From positions 5,518,001 through 5,582,000 of the forward strand of contig NC_071332.1 in NCBI RefSeq assembly GCF_010183535.1: a DNA stretch of 64,000 nucleotides. Reading direction: 5' to 3'. The notes beneath the pieces are model-generated. The model worked only from the letters and a program-made list of their open reading frames with translations, did no database searches and had not been told where the DNA came from. The number at the start of each line of letters is the position of its first letter. The stretch's first letter is position 1. This document shows positions 34,301 to 45,797 of this stretch, in pieces. The DNA comes from Caenorhabditis remanei. Lineage: Eukaryota; Nematoda; Chromadorea; Rhabditida; Rhabditidae. The translations under genes and the position numbers were made by a program.

Positions 34301-34752
34301 ATTTCTTCCTTTATTATGTCCAACTCTGTCACGAAAAAGAACTGATGGATCATACAGTAGGGCTCCATTTTTGTAGTTGGCAATGTTTTTATACGAGCGT
34401 TCCCTAGAGAAAAATTTTGAATACAATGTGCTCATTCCGATGCCCTGGCTAAATCAAGACGTTACCATTTTCCATGATAAGTTCGACTTTTCCACCACTA
34501 TTAAAAACCTATGAAAATTCAAACAAAAATTCTTCAGTTATTGCTCTCCTAATACTTTATGACCCGCAGTAAGAAAACTTCACGACCATCAAATTGAGCC
34601 ATTATCATGAGCCATGCAAAGTTTTATAACATAATTCTTCAAAAGTATTAAGATAATTGTTGTAATACACTCGCAAAACTCAAAAAATGTGGACCTACAA
34701 TAATATCAATCATATTGGCTTTTATTTATAACATTTATGTAATAGCTCAGCA

Positions 34753-34878
34753 TAGTTCTTACAACTGCGCTCCATCGAAATGACCTTGAAATGTTTCTCT
34801 TTTTCTCTGAGTCTCTCAATTTCGAACACTATTTTCTTTGGCTTCGGTAGAGCGCGGTTGTAAGGAGCGTGTCGTGCT
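34753..34878. repeat. Imperfect 120-bp palindrome, third copy
   Basis: AGTTCTTACAACTGCGCTCC on the left pairs with TAGAGCGCGGTTGTAAGGAGC on the right. The centre is TCTGAGTCTCTCAATTTCG, as in 9583-9701. Confidence 0.85.
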
Positions 34879-35643
34879 AATATGACAACTTTATTAAGTA
34901 TTCCAAAAAGGCACAGCTTAATCTAGAAAAAATGCTTTCTCGTGGCAAACCAATTCAGTATTGACTCTTCCAATCCATCCCAAACCCTAATTATCACAAC
35001 TGATTCAATTTCGATTTCATTCCAAAATAAAAGGTCCAAAGTGCAAAAAGACAACGAGAGGCTAGTTTGTTTTCTCTACTTAAAACCCACATCATCATTA
35101 TTATAATCGTCTAAGACTTATGAGCCCACAATGAAAAACTTTTCTCCTTCATCTTCTCGAGAGAAAAAGAGAAGAATGATGGGGCGCCATTGGCGCCGCC
35201 ACCAGATTGAAACCTGATATTAGTGGTCCTGCGAAGACCAATAAACTAGTTTATAATGCCTTCCCTTCCTCCCTTTCCACCCTCTCAGTTTCCCGATGGA
35301 ATATGTTTTTTTGTCCCGGACAACCTATTCCGGAAGAATTATCCTAATTCAGTATTCACAGCCGATGAAAAATAGTCCCGGAAATGTCAATTTCATTTTC
35401 CTTATTTCCAATTGCTTACTGGTCGAAAAAAAACCGTCGAAACCCTCTTGAAGGTCTTCAAAAATTCATATAAATTCGTGAGGTCCCTCCTCCTTCTATA
35501 TTCTTGTTGTTAACACTCTTCCATTTTTCCCCAGTTTTATGATGTTCCTTTTCTTTTCTCTCCTCGGGAGAAAAAGTAAAGAAAGTTATTTATTTCTTGT
35601 CAAAGAAACATTTTCTATTTTCAGGATCACCACAGACGAGAGG

Positions 35644-38600
35644 ATGCAGTCCTCTTCGTTGGGGAGTGCTGATGATCCTCGCTTTCGACAGACACATTTA
35701 TTCCAAATGTTGGTGAAGGTAAGCGTTTTTATCAGGTCCAACCTATTTTAGATTTGGAAAAAATTTATTGAGATTTTTGTATATAAGATGAGTTTTAGTC
35801 TACAGAAATCTGATAAACTTTGCTTCTTCCTGATCGAATTCCTATTCTCAATAAACGCTTCTTAAATTTTATTATCTGTAAAAAAAGAGAAAGGATTCTG
35901 ATTTCTCATCAGATAATAAAAAAGAATACGACGCCTCGTATAACACATCGGACACACATAAAAAACTTGCTCAGGAGAAAAAGAGCTCCACACTTTCGTT
36001 TTTTTTTGATGATCAATTAGCGAGATTAGATGAGGGTGGGAATGGAGAAAAGAGAAGAAGATGAATTGAATCTTTGCAAATGAGAATAAATGAGGGAAGA
36101 GATTGATTGGAGATAATTGGAAATGAATTAGAAAGAGCAAAGTTTTTGCAGGATATGGGATGTATAGACTATCGGAATTCAGTTACCGTTAAAGTGAATT
36201 AATATTTTTTTTAACTATCAGGTTTCTGTATGATTATAATGAAGTTATAGAAGCGGTGAGTCTAAGTTGCACTGACAAACAACGATACAGTGATCAACAA
36301 TTATTTTTATAGCTCCGCCCACTTGGTCAGTGTAACAATTTGAAGTTACATTTATAGTGTGGTTACTGTAAAGCGGTAGTGCTACTACTGTGAAAAAAAA
36401 AGTTCAGCAAGAATTTTCAAATTATGCGGGTCCGAAAAATGTGCTCCGAAAAAGCTCATCAAACATCAAGAAAGTATTTTTTAGTCCTAACTTCTCAGGG
36501 TTTATGGGTTTGATCATTCGAAAACTGTATCAAACATTGATCAAAAGCTATTGAACCATCATATTCAACTAATTCTCTAACTATTTCAGGTCATAAATAC
36601 GTCGGCCGAGAATGCGACAAAAACAGCTCTTGCCACGTCATCCACATCCACACCATCATTTGTCGACACGTACTCGGCGACGTCGTTACTCGGCGAAGAG
36701 GGACGAATGATTCTGATAGTCGTCGTCGGCGCACTCTTCGCATTCTTGACATCAGTGGGAAATTTGATGGTATGTACATATGGGTCATTTCTTTAATTTT
36801 AGTTTTTTATGAGTTGCCAATGACTCCTGGAGCATGTAGTAGTTTCATAACAAGAAAATACAAACAAAACACTTTATAATAACTTGCAGAATGAGTATTG
36901 CCAGAATATGAGAATAATGAACAAATAGACACAACAAGGGATATCCAGTCCCGAAAAAACTATGCATATGCATTATATAAAAATGTGTTTCAGGTGATGG
37001 TGAGCTTCAAAATCGACAAACAACTGCAGACAATCAGCAACTATTTCTTATTTAGTTTAGCCGTCGCTGATATCGCTATTGGTAAGCCAGAACACGAAAC
37101 AAAGATGTTAATTAACAACGTTTTAGGTTTCATTTCAATCCCAATGTTCACTTACTACACTGCTGTCCAAAGTTGGGATCTCGGTTACACCATGTGTCAA
37201 TTCTGGTTGTGCATTGACTACCTAATGTGCAACGCATCTGTCATGAATCTCCTATTGATTTCATTCGATCGGTACTTCTCTGTAACACGTCCATTATCAT
37301 ATCGACCGAGAAGAACGACGAAAAAAGCGTTGACAATGATTGCGTGCACATATATAATTTCATTAATACTCTGGCCACCATGGATCGTTTCATGGCCTTA
37401 TATCGAGGGAAAATTCACTGCTGAACCGGGAACTTGTGTTGTACAATTTCTACAAACAAACCCATATGTAACAGTTGGAACTGCAGTTGCTGCATTTTAC
37501 CTTCCAGTTACAATTATGTGTATTCTATATACACGTGTCTACTGGGAGACTCAAAAAAGGCAGAAGGAATTCGGAAAACTTCAGGCTACTCAGGTAAGAG
37601 ATTTCAGTGTTTCTAGATTATTGAATAATCAAACAGACGTGGGCAAGTGACGTGGTTGATCGACCATCGGCGACATTGAGAAATTCCAAAATATGGAAGA
37701 AGGTCAAAAAGGTTGACACCTTTGATTCAAAGATTTCATTTAAAAATTTTATTTAAATTTCCCGTACACCAATACTTATTTTTGCTGTTATGATCACTCT
37801 CCCAAAACTTCTAAGCATGTCTATCCTTCAGAATCCCTAGCTTGTTTTAAAAGCAAACTATGCTGTTTCATCATTTCAGTTCTCTCGTCGATCCATGAAA
37901 CGAGATGTTTCTTCGACATCAATAGTGAAATCCAGTGGGTCAGTGAGGAAAAAGAATCACGAAGGCTACATAGAAGAGAGTCTCACGCCATGCACGTCGT
38001 CCAGAAACTCCAAAAGAAAATCGTGGCTTCGTAACTGTACCGGGAAATCCAATTCATCATCGGAAGATAGTTCAGAAGCGGTGGCCATGAATCTAGACGA
38101 TACTTCACTTAGTTCAAGTCATTTTGCTTTGAGTGGGAGTCGAAGGAGAAATGTTTCACCGCCCTGCACACCAATGCCAACCAACTTTGTGAGTTTTTTT
38201 TCTAAAGTAAGAGCATCGATTTTAACCTGACATCAGTCTCTAAGCTAGAAATATGGTTTAGTTGTAGCAAGGACTACTAAGATGTAGTTAAGAAACAGTT
38301 TTGCCATAGTTACACCCTGTTAAATAGGCATTATCAGTTGCGCTAGACGCGTATAAAGAAGTCTTATCAGAAAATGTTTTATCAGAAAATGTTTCCGTAA
38401 TAGGACGACGCATTGAATCAACAACGCAGAATCAAACAATCATCTCTTTAAAAAGTTGCATTTTAATGACTTATTCCGCGAGCCCTTGAGTCCTTGAATT
38501 AAAGATAAACATAATTTTCTATTAACGAAAAACCCCAAACTTTTCCAGGAAGACGAAGAGCAGACAGATGCTGGAGCATCTATGAGAAATGGTTCAGCCA

Positions 38601-39327
38601 GGTTTCGAAGTCGTCCATCTGACACTAGAAACAACAACTCAGACACCTATACCGTCTTAATAGAACTAAATGATGAAGGAAGTCGTCCGAGTGTTCGATT
38701 GAGTAGCTGTGAGCCCTATCTAGAGTAAGTTATGCCTCCTACAATTTTTCTTCAATAATCACTTACATTTTAGTGATACAATATCCACTCGAAATCGATC
38801 AAAAAGTGATTGTAACAGTGAAATGGACGAGAGAAGGCAGAGTCTTCTCAATAAGCAGTCGCCATTCAAGAATGGACGGATCCTCAAAAACTTCAGTTCT
38901 CAAGAGCGGAAAAGTGAGAAAGAGCAGAGAAAAAATGAAAGGAAACAAGAGAGCAAAGCGGCTAAAACTCTTTCGGCCATCTTGTGCGCTTTCATTGCAA
39001 CTTGGACGCCATATAATTGTAAGTTCAGAGGTTCAAAAGACCAAAAGAGCAAAACAAATTTACTTTCAGTGATTGTATGTTGGGAAGCCTTCTTTCCAAA
39101 CACAGTGCCAAATGTGTTATGGACGTTCAGTTACTCACTTTGTTATATCAATTCAACTATTAATCCGCTCTGTTATGCACTTTGTAATGCAAGGTAAGAT
39201 GAACTTCTTCAATACATAAAAACCCCATAAAAACTTCAGATTCCGTCACACATACATGCGAATTCTCCGTTGTAAATTCAAAGCAGAACGACCTACAATC
39301 AATCAAGGATACGTTCGACGCAACTGA
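35644..39327 (+). CDS. gar-3: Muscarinic acetylcholine receptor GAR-3 (GPCR)
   Basis: GAR-3 is a Gq-coupled muscarinic receptor of neurons and muscle. Exons are 35644-35718, 36590-36769, 36994-37081, 37127-37593, 37637-37711, 37880-38188, 38549-38724, 38774-39018, 39070-39193 and 39240-39327, giving 608 residues. TM1 ends GNLMVMVSFKI and TM2 begins [14 protein letters not shown]. The DRY motif is in [22 protein letters not shown]4 carries [12 protein letters not shown]5 [20 protein letters not shown]6 TWTPYNLIVCWEAF and TM7 [16 protein letters not shown]. The third intracellular loop is very long and Ser-rich, ending in a Lys/Glu-rich segment ([18 protein letters not shown]). Asn-glycosylation sites are at the N-terminus ([11 protein letters not shown]). 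The start was chosen because the mature 5' exon carries [14 protein letters not shown], as in C. elegans. AATAAA is at 39615-39620. Confidence 0.96.
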
Positions 39328-39719
39328 AACTATCTCCATGTTCCAAAGATCAGAACTCTCTTTTTTTTATCCGGAAGATCTCGATACACCAAAACAGTAT
39401 ATTAGAAGCATCTGAAAACCGGTCCAACATCATCAATTTTTCATTCGTTTTTTTCTTGTTCCGACGTATTCATCTCTGAGAATTATTTGGTTTCGTCTTA
39501 TCAATTCATCTCTTACATTCGATTTTCTTTTCCCGAATCATTGCTCATCTTTAATTACGGGTGTCTTAATGTTAAAGAAGATTTATTTTGACTGTTTGAT
39601 TAATTGAATGTTTAAATAAAATTGATCAAAGAACATATGTATTCAATTCTATTGCAAGAACCAAAATTAGAAGTCAATTATAACAGAACAAAGATTCAGA
39701 AGTATTTATTCACAAAAAT

Positions 39720-39947
39720 TTAACCAGTTTTTATCCCGCGTTTAACCAGGATATTAGAAATCTCTGAGATACCATGAAAGCGAATATAATAATTATTTCT
39801 TGCTCTCCCAAATTGTGTCACAATCAGGCAAGTCATCATGTACATTTGTGAAATAAGAGTGAGCAAGACCAACCCGTTGTTTGCTACATAGTCTCTATTA
39901 TTTTTCCTCAGACCATTTTGCAAGTTTCGTAATGTTTTGTTCCTCAT
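39720..39947 (-). CDS. Possible single-exon 75-aa membrane protein
   Basis: This is an uninterrupted frame of 75 codons with one hydrophobic stretch (GLVLLTLISQMYMMTCLIV) flanked by basic sequence (RNLQNGLRKNNRDY before it, QFGRARNNYYIRF after it). An AATAAA signal on the minus strand lies at 39705-39710, only 9 bp beyond the stop, which argues for a real transcript. It is convergent with gar-3, whose polyA signal is about 100 bp away. I do not recognise the protein. It could also be a chance frame or a gene remnant. Confidence 0.35.
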   Translation of the reverse strand: MRNKTLRNLQNGLRKNNRDYVANNGLVLLTLISQMYMMTCLIVTQFGRARNNYYIRFHGISEISNILVKRGIKTG

Positions 39948-40244
39948 TTATTTATTGCAACGAAAGAGCAAGTCACTGACTTCCTATAATTTAGTAACTA
40001 ATAATATTCTGATTGGTAACTGAAATAAATATTTCATAAATAAGTTGAGAAGTTTTGAATTCAGGGCTTTCGTACAGCTTGAGTCAGAAAAGGGCGAGAG
40101 TTGCTTACTGATTATCTAAATGACTACTGAAAGTACGATTGTACTATTAACGTTAAATAAAAATCCAACTCAAGTGACGAATAACTGCATAGTTTTCAGC
40201 AGTTTTTTCATCAGATTCAAGACATCGAAAAGATTGAATACAGT

Positions 40245-40385
40245 AGTTTGAATACCGGTGCACCTAGCGGTATATCTCGGTTCCTAAAAGAAATAGCGGT
40301 ATATCTCGGTTTCCTAAAAGAAAGAGAACGCTCCAAACTCTTGCTAGTGGGTGCACCACTATTAAAGGTATTACGGTAGTTTGTT
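40245..40385. repeat. Dispersed repeat copy (TATATCTCGGTTCC)
   Basis: It contains GGTGCACCTAGCGGTATATCTCGG, a duplicated AGCGGTATATCTCGGTTTCCTAAAAGAAA block, and TGGGTGCACCACTATTAAAGG. It is related to the copies at 15365 and 56737-57505. Confidence 0.6.
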
Positions 40386-40536
40386 CAGCTACAGAATTCT
40401 TTACCGAAATCCTTAAATTTAATGTTTGGTACTAATTGAACAAAGTAGAAATTAAATAAAAATACAGTAACCTCTAAATTTTCACTGTGATAGATCATCC
40501 TTTCAAAAGACATCTTGGGGTTTTCGAAAAACTTTC

Positions 40537-41366
40537 GGCTCTGTTCGACAATAGCGGGACAATGGCGAACAAGCGGGACAATCCCCGAATGAACGGGACA
40601 ATCCCCGAATGAACGGGACAATCACCCAACTGATACACTCATTATATTTTTTATAACTTGTGCCTATTTCTTTTTCTGTTTTTTGTTATCGAAAGAAGTT
40701 ATTGCAGTCATTTATTTATTGAATTATCATTAATGGTTTATTCTTCTTCAGTTTAATCCTCGTCCACAGTCATTTCCTCTCCTTCAGTGTACTCTTCATG
40801 TCGACAATTCAACGGAAACGGTATTCATCACAATCCAGCAGTCTTACATGCCTTGACCAGTTACAGAATTCGTTAAAATTGGAGCACCTGGGAAGTAATT
40901 CTGCTCAATTCCCGATAGTGGAGCACGGTCACAACTTCGCCTACAGTACGTCTCTTGAGCTTCGCGTAGGCGCCGAAATTGCAATCGACGCAGACATTCA
41001 GTCGAGGTTCCTTATTTGTCGCCACCTCGTTCGTGTACACCTTGACACCGAGGACTACACTGAAGAAGAGGAAATGATTGAGGATGAAGAGTACACTGAA
41101 GGAGAGGAAATGACTGTGGACGAGGATTACACTGAAGAAGAATAAACCATTAATGATAATTCAATAAATAAATGACTGTAATAACTTCTTTCGATAACAA
41201 AAAACAGAAAAAGAGATAGGCACAAGTATTAAAAAATGTAATGAGTGTATCAGTTGGGTGATTGTCCCGTTCATTCGGGGATTGTCCCGCTTGTTCGGGG
41301 ATCGTCCCGCTTGTTCGGGGATTGTCCCGCTTGTTCGCCATTGTCCCGCTATTATCGAACAGAGCC
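40537..41366. mobile_element. Foldback element with 280-bp inverted arms and internal reading frames
   Basis: The left arm (40537-40797) and right arm (about 41083-41366) are close reverse complements, from GGCTCTGTTCG outside to GAAGAGTACACTG inside. Each arm contains 20-bp tandem units (GGGACAATCCCCGAATGAAC on the left; four or more on the right at 41266-41350). The right arm also encodes an acidic repeat, YTEEEEM / YTEGEEM / YTEEE. The 280-bp loop is open on the plus strand (115-codon frame, 40798-41145). It is also open on the minus strand without an ATG, where about 55 codons including NVCVDCNFGAYAKLKRR look coding-like. No transposase is visible, so it is probably non-autonomous and may have captured a gene piece. 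Confidence 0.8.
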
Positions 41367-41608
41367 AAACTTTCTATAATTCTACTACTGTATACTTCTT
41401 CCTTCATACTTTGAACTCCTACAGCTTAAAAATAAAACTTTAAAACATTTTCAGGGTCGCCATGGATGCCTTGAACATTTAAAAGCATCACAAAGGAATC
41501 ACCTCAAAGTAAGTTCAGTGTTTGGAAAAGTATTGTTTTATACTGTCATGTCTTAACACTCCATTCCTGTCTAAATAATTTTTATTTTATCGCAATTCGT
41601 AAAACTAA

Positions 41609-44600
41609 TCAATTAGGTTCAGCCTCTCGAAACCGCATCCGTTCCTCCATATCTGATGCATTGAACTCTCTTCGCTCGATTTTTCGATATTCCCGGCAAG
41701 TGGAAATCGTATTCGGAGAATCACTTCTATAATACATCAACGCTGTTTCCTCAACTCCTGGACGTTCTTCTGTAAACTTTTGTGATTAAATCTTTGAAAA
41801 CTGTCTGACATTTCACTTACGACAACGGTTTCGAAGGAAGCAGAATATAGCCAGACAGAACAAGAATATAATTAAGATCAGAAGCAAGAAACCAGCTGAC
41901 ACTAGAGCAATCGGAATATGAGTCAACACTTCTGAAATCGCCATATCGCACTTGAAAGAGCCTTGCTCATTGAATCCACATGTTTTCAGATGGGGCTCTA
42001 TCATCTCGTTCTCGCTTTGTGTGACTGGAATAAGTGTCCATCTGGGATCTTTCTCCGAGCGAAGAGGATAATTGACGTAGCCACCGTAAACTTTTCCGTC
42101 ACCGATTCTATAAAACATAATGTTGTTCAAGATTTCTTTCAAGTATTGTTTTTTTTCATTCGATAGTATTCCGATCATCGCCACAGGGGACAATTTAGAA
42201 AAATAGCACGATTTCCATTTTTCGTATCTCAAAAATTAGGAGGTGTCAACTTGATTGAGTAATGATTGATGGGAGAGAGTTTGCTTTTAAAAAATGTTCT
42301 TCATTTGATCAAAGTGTATTTGTTGTGACACCACATTAGGAAACATTTCAAAATATAACTGGCGTCACATCGTCGCCTTCCGGGGAGTTTCAAAACAACA
42401 TGCTTGAATGAAATTTTGCAAAAAAAAACCTACAGCAAATGCACTTTTATCATTTTCTTCAATTCACCTAAACTCTCCATTCTTTTTTACTTCTTCTGGT
42501 GTCAGAGCTGCAGTTATATAGTAAGGAACATGATCTGCTTCTGAAGTAGTTCGATCTGCCAGTTTAGTTATATCGATAGGAGCCAGGTCATATGGTCGAC
42601 TGTCGACAACCACCATGTATCTCCTAAAGAAACCAAAACTCAGAAAAGTTAAGGGTGGAATACTAACCAAACATCTGCAATTTGAGGAACTTTTGCGCTT
42701 TGCACATCAATATCTCTTTGCCTTGTATAATCTCCCAAATGACTGACAAGATCACTTGGTGGATTAATTGAACAAACACGTTCTAGAAGGTTCCATTGAC
42801 GAAGTGTCACTGGAGACCAGCGGTTCCATACATTATCCACTTTAGCTCTTATCTCGAACTTGTATTCTCTAGGTCGATGAGGAAGATTAAAGATTAAAGC
42901 ACACTTCCATTGACACTCAAACTTTGGACACTTGAGATTGGCATCAGTTAGTTCTTCTGTGATTTTGGACGAATTTCGGTCTTTGAGACTGTATTTTATC
43001 TGAAGACAAAAAAAGATTGTTGTCTTGATCTTCTCTGACTGGATTGGGTCTAGACAAGATTCCTCAGCGCAAGATTATTTTATGTCTGACCCGTGACCTA
43101 CAATCAAATAAACCGTCACCATCCAAATTCCTAAGTAAAACACGTGAGTAATCGAACGTGTTGAAAGTTCTTTTCCCATATTTTAAATGTTTTACCTGAT
43201 ATGAAATTATCCTTCCTGGAAGCTTCAATGGCTGAAAAACTATTGATACGGCAAAGTCCGTCTCCACAACTATTCTCGCTTCGGCTACTCCATACTCGCC
43301 CTGGAAAGACAGCTTTAGATTATCTTGCTGATGTGAGATTTAGTTCTCAGAGAATTTATTAACCCGAATGTTACAGTAGAACATGTCTCGCTAATGACAA
43401 ATCGTTTTTTTTACTCTGAGGAAATTGTGGGATATAAGAATGTGATGTTTGAACAATAACACATTATATGGTTCCATTAGCATTTACAACTAACTTACTA
43501 ATATTGACTCTTAATCACCTGTGACATTGTAGAAAACACTGCCCATCCGTGCTTCCACTTCATTTGAATCCATTTCTTTCCTCCTTCTTTTTGTTGATCA
43601 TCAGAAGTAGTAATAGTAATGTTGTAGGTGCTCGATGGAAGTAAATTATCCACAACAAACTCATGGGCTTTGCCAGGTTCCCCGATGGCTGAATTTTCAA
43701 TCTCTTTGAAAATTCCGGTAGGAGAATGAAGTGTTTTTGCTTTTATCTGGAATTTGTCAACGTTAAATGATGATACCTTACGATGCATATTAACTTACTG
43801 TAAATTTCGATGTAGCCTTCGTGAGCCAATTAGCTGGCCAGTATACTGTTAACGAATTTGGGGTCCTTGATCTCAGTTTCAAGATGTTCGACTCGTCAGT
43901 GTCCAACGTGGCAAAGGCGCACCAAACTTTGTTACCGTATCCATAGCTGGTTCCAGCTTGTACCGTAACATTGTAAGCTGTTGCTGGCTTCAACCCGTCA
44001 ATTTGCAATCGTGTCAATGGAATGGGAACTGTCATCGATCTTTTATTGGTTGAAGTGTTTCCGGACAAATCATAGACTTTTACCTAGAAAGGAAAAATTA
44101 AATTTTCGGGGAATCTGTTGAAAAGTGAATCTTACCAAGTGTTGCGTTATGACAAAATGATGTCCAGCTTCAAGTACGACTGGTGGTATCCACGATACTT
44201 CTAACGATTCGTTCTTCCGATCCATCAGCGTCAATTCAGTTGGAGCGTGTAACCATGGTAGAGCTTCAATCAAAACATTCAGTATTCGGTATATTACATA
44301 ATCCGACGTATAATTGAATATACTACCGTGTTTGAATGAAAAAATCTGCGTATCATATACTTGTAGCAAAAATTTGTATTTCGCAAACACAATATTGCTT
44401 ATCTTTTCTTCCTTTATTTATTGCTTTGATCCTGGGAAAAATGAGAAAACCACTGTTTCTCAGTATAAGGAAAGAGTTGATGAAATTTTTTTTGCTCATT
44501 TTATTTAGGTCTTTAAAAAATAATCGCATTTTAGATAAAATTAGAATTTGGCAATTCTTTTTTGTCAATTTTTGTTTCTGAGCAAAAAAATATTCACCTG

Positions 44601-45356
44601 CTAAGCTTGTCGTTGCCATGTTGCTAGAATACCAGAGACTTGTATCGTTCTGTAATTTATAATTTTAATATACCATATTTCATCTTATATTCCTTTTTCC
44701 AGAAAAAACGGCTCAAATCAGAAGACTACGACTTGAATATTGGTTTCATTGGAAATTTGGAAGGCTAAAGCTATTGATTCAAGAGAAGAGAGCATCGAGT
44801 GCATATAATATAAATTTTCGACAAATTCAAAACATATCACAATTCTAGAATACCTTGAAAGCTTCAACGGATAAGCGGTAAGTGGTATTTCCGGCCAGAC
44901 CAACAAATGTATAGTCGCGAAGGTTGGCATCAACCATCACTGTTTGGGATGACTTCTCGGTTTCTTGTGAACCTGAAATCATGGTTTTTTGTAAAAATTG
45001 CATATCTTCAAGGCCAGTCAAAGCTTGTCTATTTTAAATGAGCACTGAACAATCATTTTTGAAAATTAACCTGAATCTACTAAACTGCAATCTTGGCTAA
45101 ACTTTTCAAAAAGACATTCTTACTTCTCATAACGTTAACAATCAATCGTTGTTTGGTCACCTCTTCATCTGTGTCATGTTTCCAACGAATTCTGATGGCG
45201 TCATTCCTCACTTCGATCACTTCGAGACCTTCCACTTCTTCTTCATCTTCTCCTGCTAATCAGTCATGGATAACTCACAAGAATCGAGTGATTCGTTTAC
45301 TTACAAGCAATCCTGACATTAATAAATAGAATAAATATTAGAAAGCGAATTCTCAT
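41609..45356 (-). CDS. Single-pass FN3 receptor-like protein, RPTP-like juxtamembrane region
   Basis: I do not recognise a named orthologue. Minus-strand exons 45356-45305, 45255-45124, 44972-44854, 44649-44598, 44263-44136, 44083-43799, 43746-43519, 43300-43196, 42999-42668, 42623-42468, 42107-41821 and 41769-41609 join in frame to 678 residues. Residues 1-17 ([17 protein letters not shown]) are a signal peptide. Several fibronectin type III modules follow, with typical cores ([65 protein letters not shown]). Before the membrane, [14 protein letters not shown] and [15 protein letters not shown] resemble the segment that precedes the membrane in receptor tyrosine phosphatases. One helix spans about 596-622, and a tail of about 56 residues with two adjacent Tyr ends REAEPN. 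There is no kinase or phosphatase. AATAAA (minus) is at 41581-41586. Exon 2 uses a TTAG acceptor (exon starts 45255) because the nearer CAG would create a stop. Confidence 0.8.
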
Positions 45357-45797
45357 TTGGTGGAGATAAACGAGAAGTAGAAAAAAGAGAGAAGGTGAAA
45401 AAATAGAAGAAGAGAAAGAGACAGTGAGGAGAAATCATCGTCACAAAAGATAGAATTGATAGAATTTTTCTCGCTGTTGGAATGGCAGAAAAGGTAGGTG
45501 ATTTGATATGAGAATAGGACGTACAGGGCAAAACATTATCAATACAAACGCAATTTTTTTTAAATTCAAGCAAACATTAGGTGTTTCATATTTTTGACTG
45601 TTCTACAGTATGTCGTAAAATGTATGATCAGCGACATAAAGGAAAAATTAGAAGAACAATAAAATGTTTCAGATCCATAAAAAACGTGAAAAGGCAAATT
45701 AAAGAAAAAAGTAATGAACAAATAATATACATATTTCAGATTTAAAAACCGGAAGACATAGCGGCTGTAGTTCAATCAAATCGTATGCATAATAGAT
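45357..45797. promoter_or_regulatory. Shared head-to-head promoter region
   Basis: Only about 440 bp separate the ATG of the FN3 receptor (minus) from the ATG of the RING-kelch gene (plus). An ATATTTCAG acceptor at about 45740 suggests trans-splicing of the plus-strand gene. A GA-rich run on the plus strand (about 45370-45435) sits just upstream of the receptor gene. No specific factor site is recognised. Confidence 0.5.

Larger units (their letters stand above)
24650..35643 (+). promoter_or_regulatory. 11-kb gene-poor interval upstream of gar-3
   Basis: I find no convincing protein-coding exon chain. The interval probably contains the promoter, enhancers and untranslated exons of gar-3. Pyrimidine-rich tracts are common (26100-26400, 27900-28140, 33660-33780). 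A candidate noncoding exon ends at about 28294 with an AAGGTGAGCC donor, preceded by a TTTTTCAG acceptor at 28209. The last exon before coding probably begins after TTTTCAG at 35623. Palindromic repeats lie at 25560-25910, 28578-28955, 31008-31312 and 34753-34878. Confidence 0.4.

Noticed and set aside
41813..42232. Separate small membrane protein from the Met upstream of the FN3 gene's transmembrane exon
   Set aside because: The exon joins in phase to upstream FN3 exons through a TATAG acceptor at 42108; the extra N-terminal residues are intronic.
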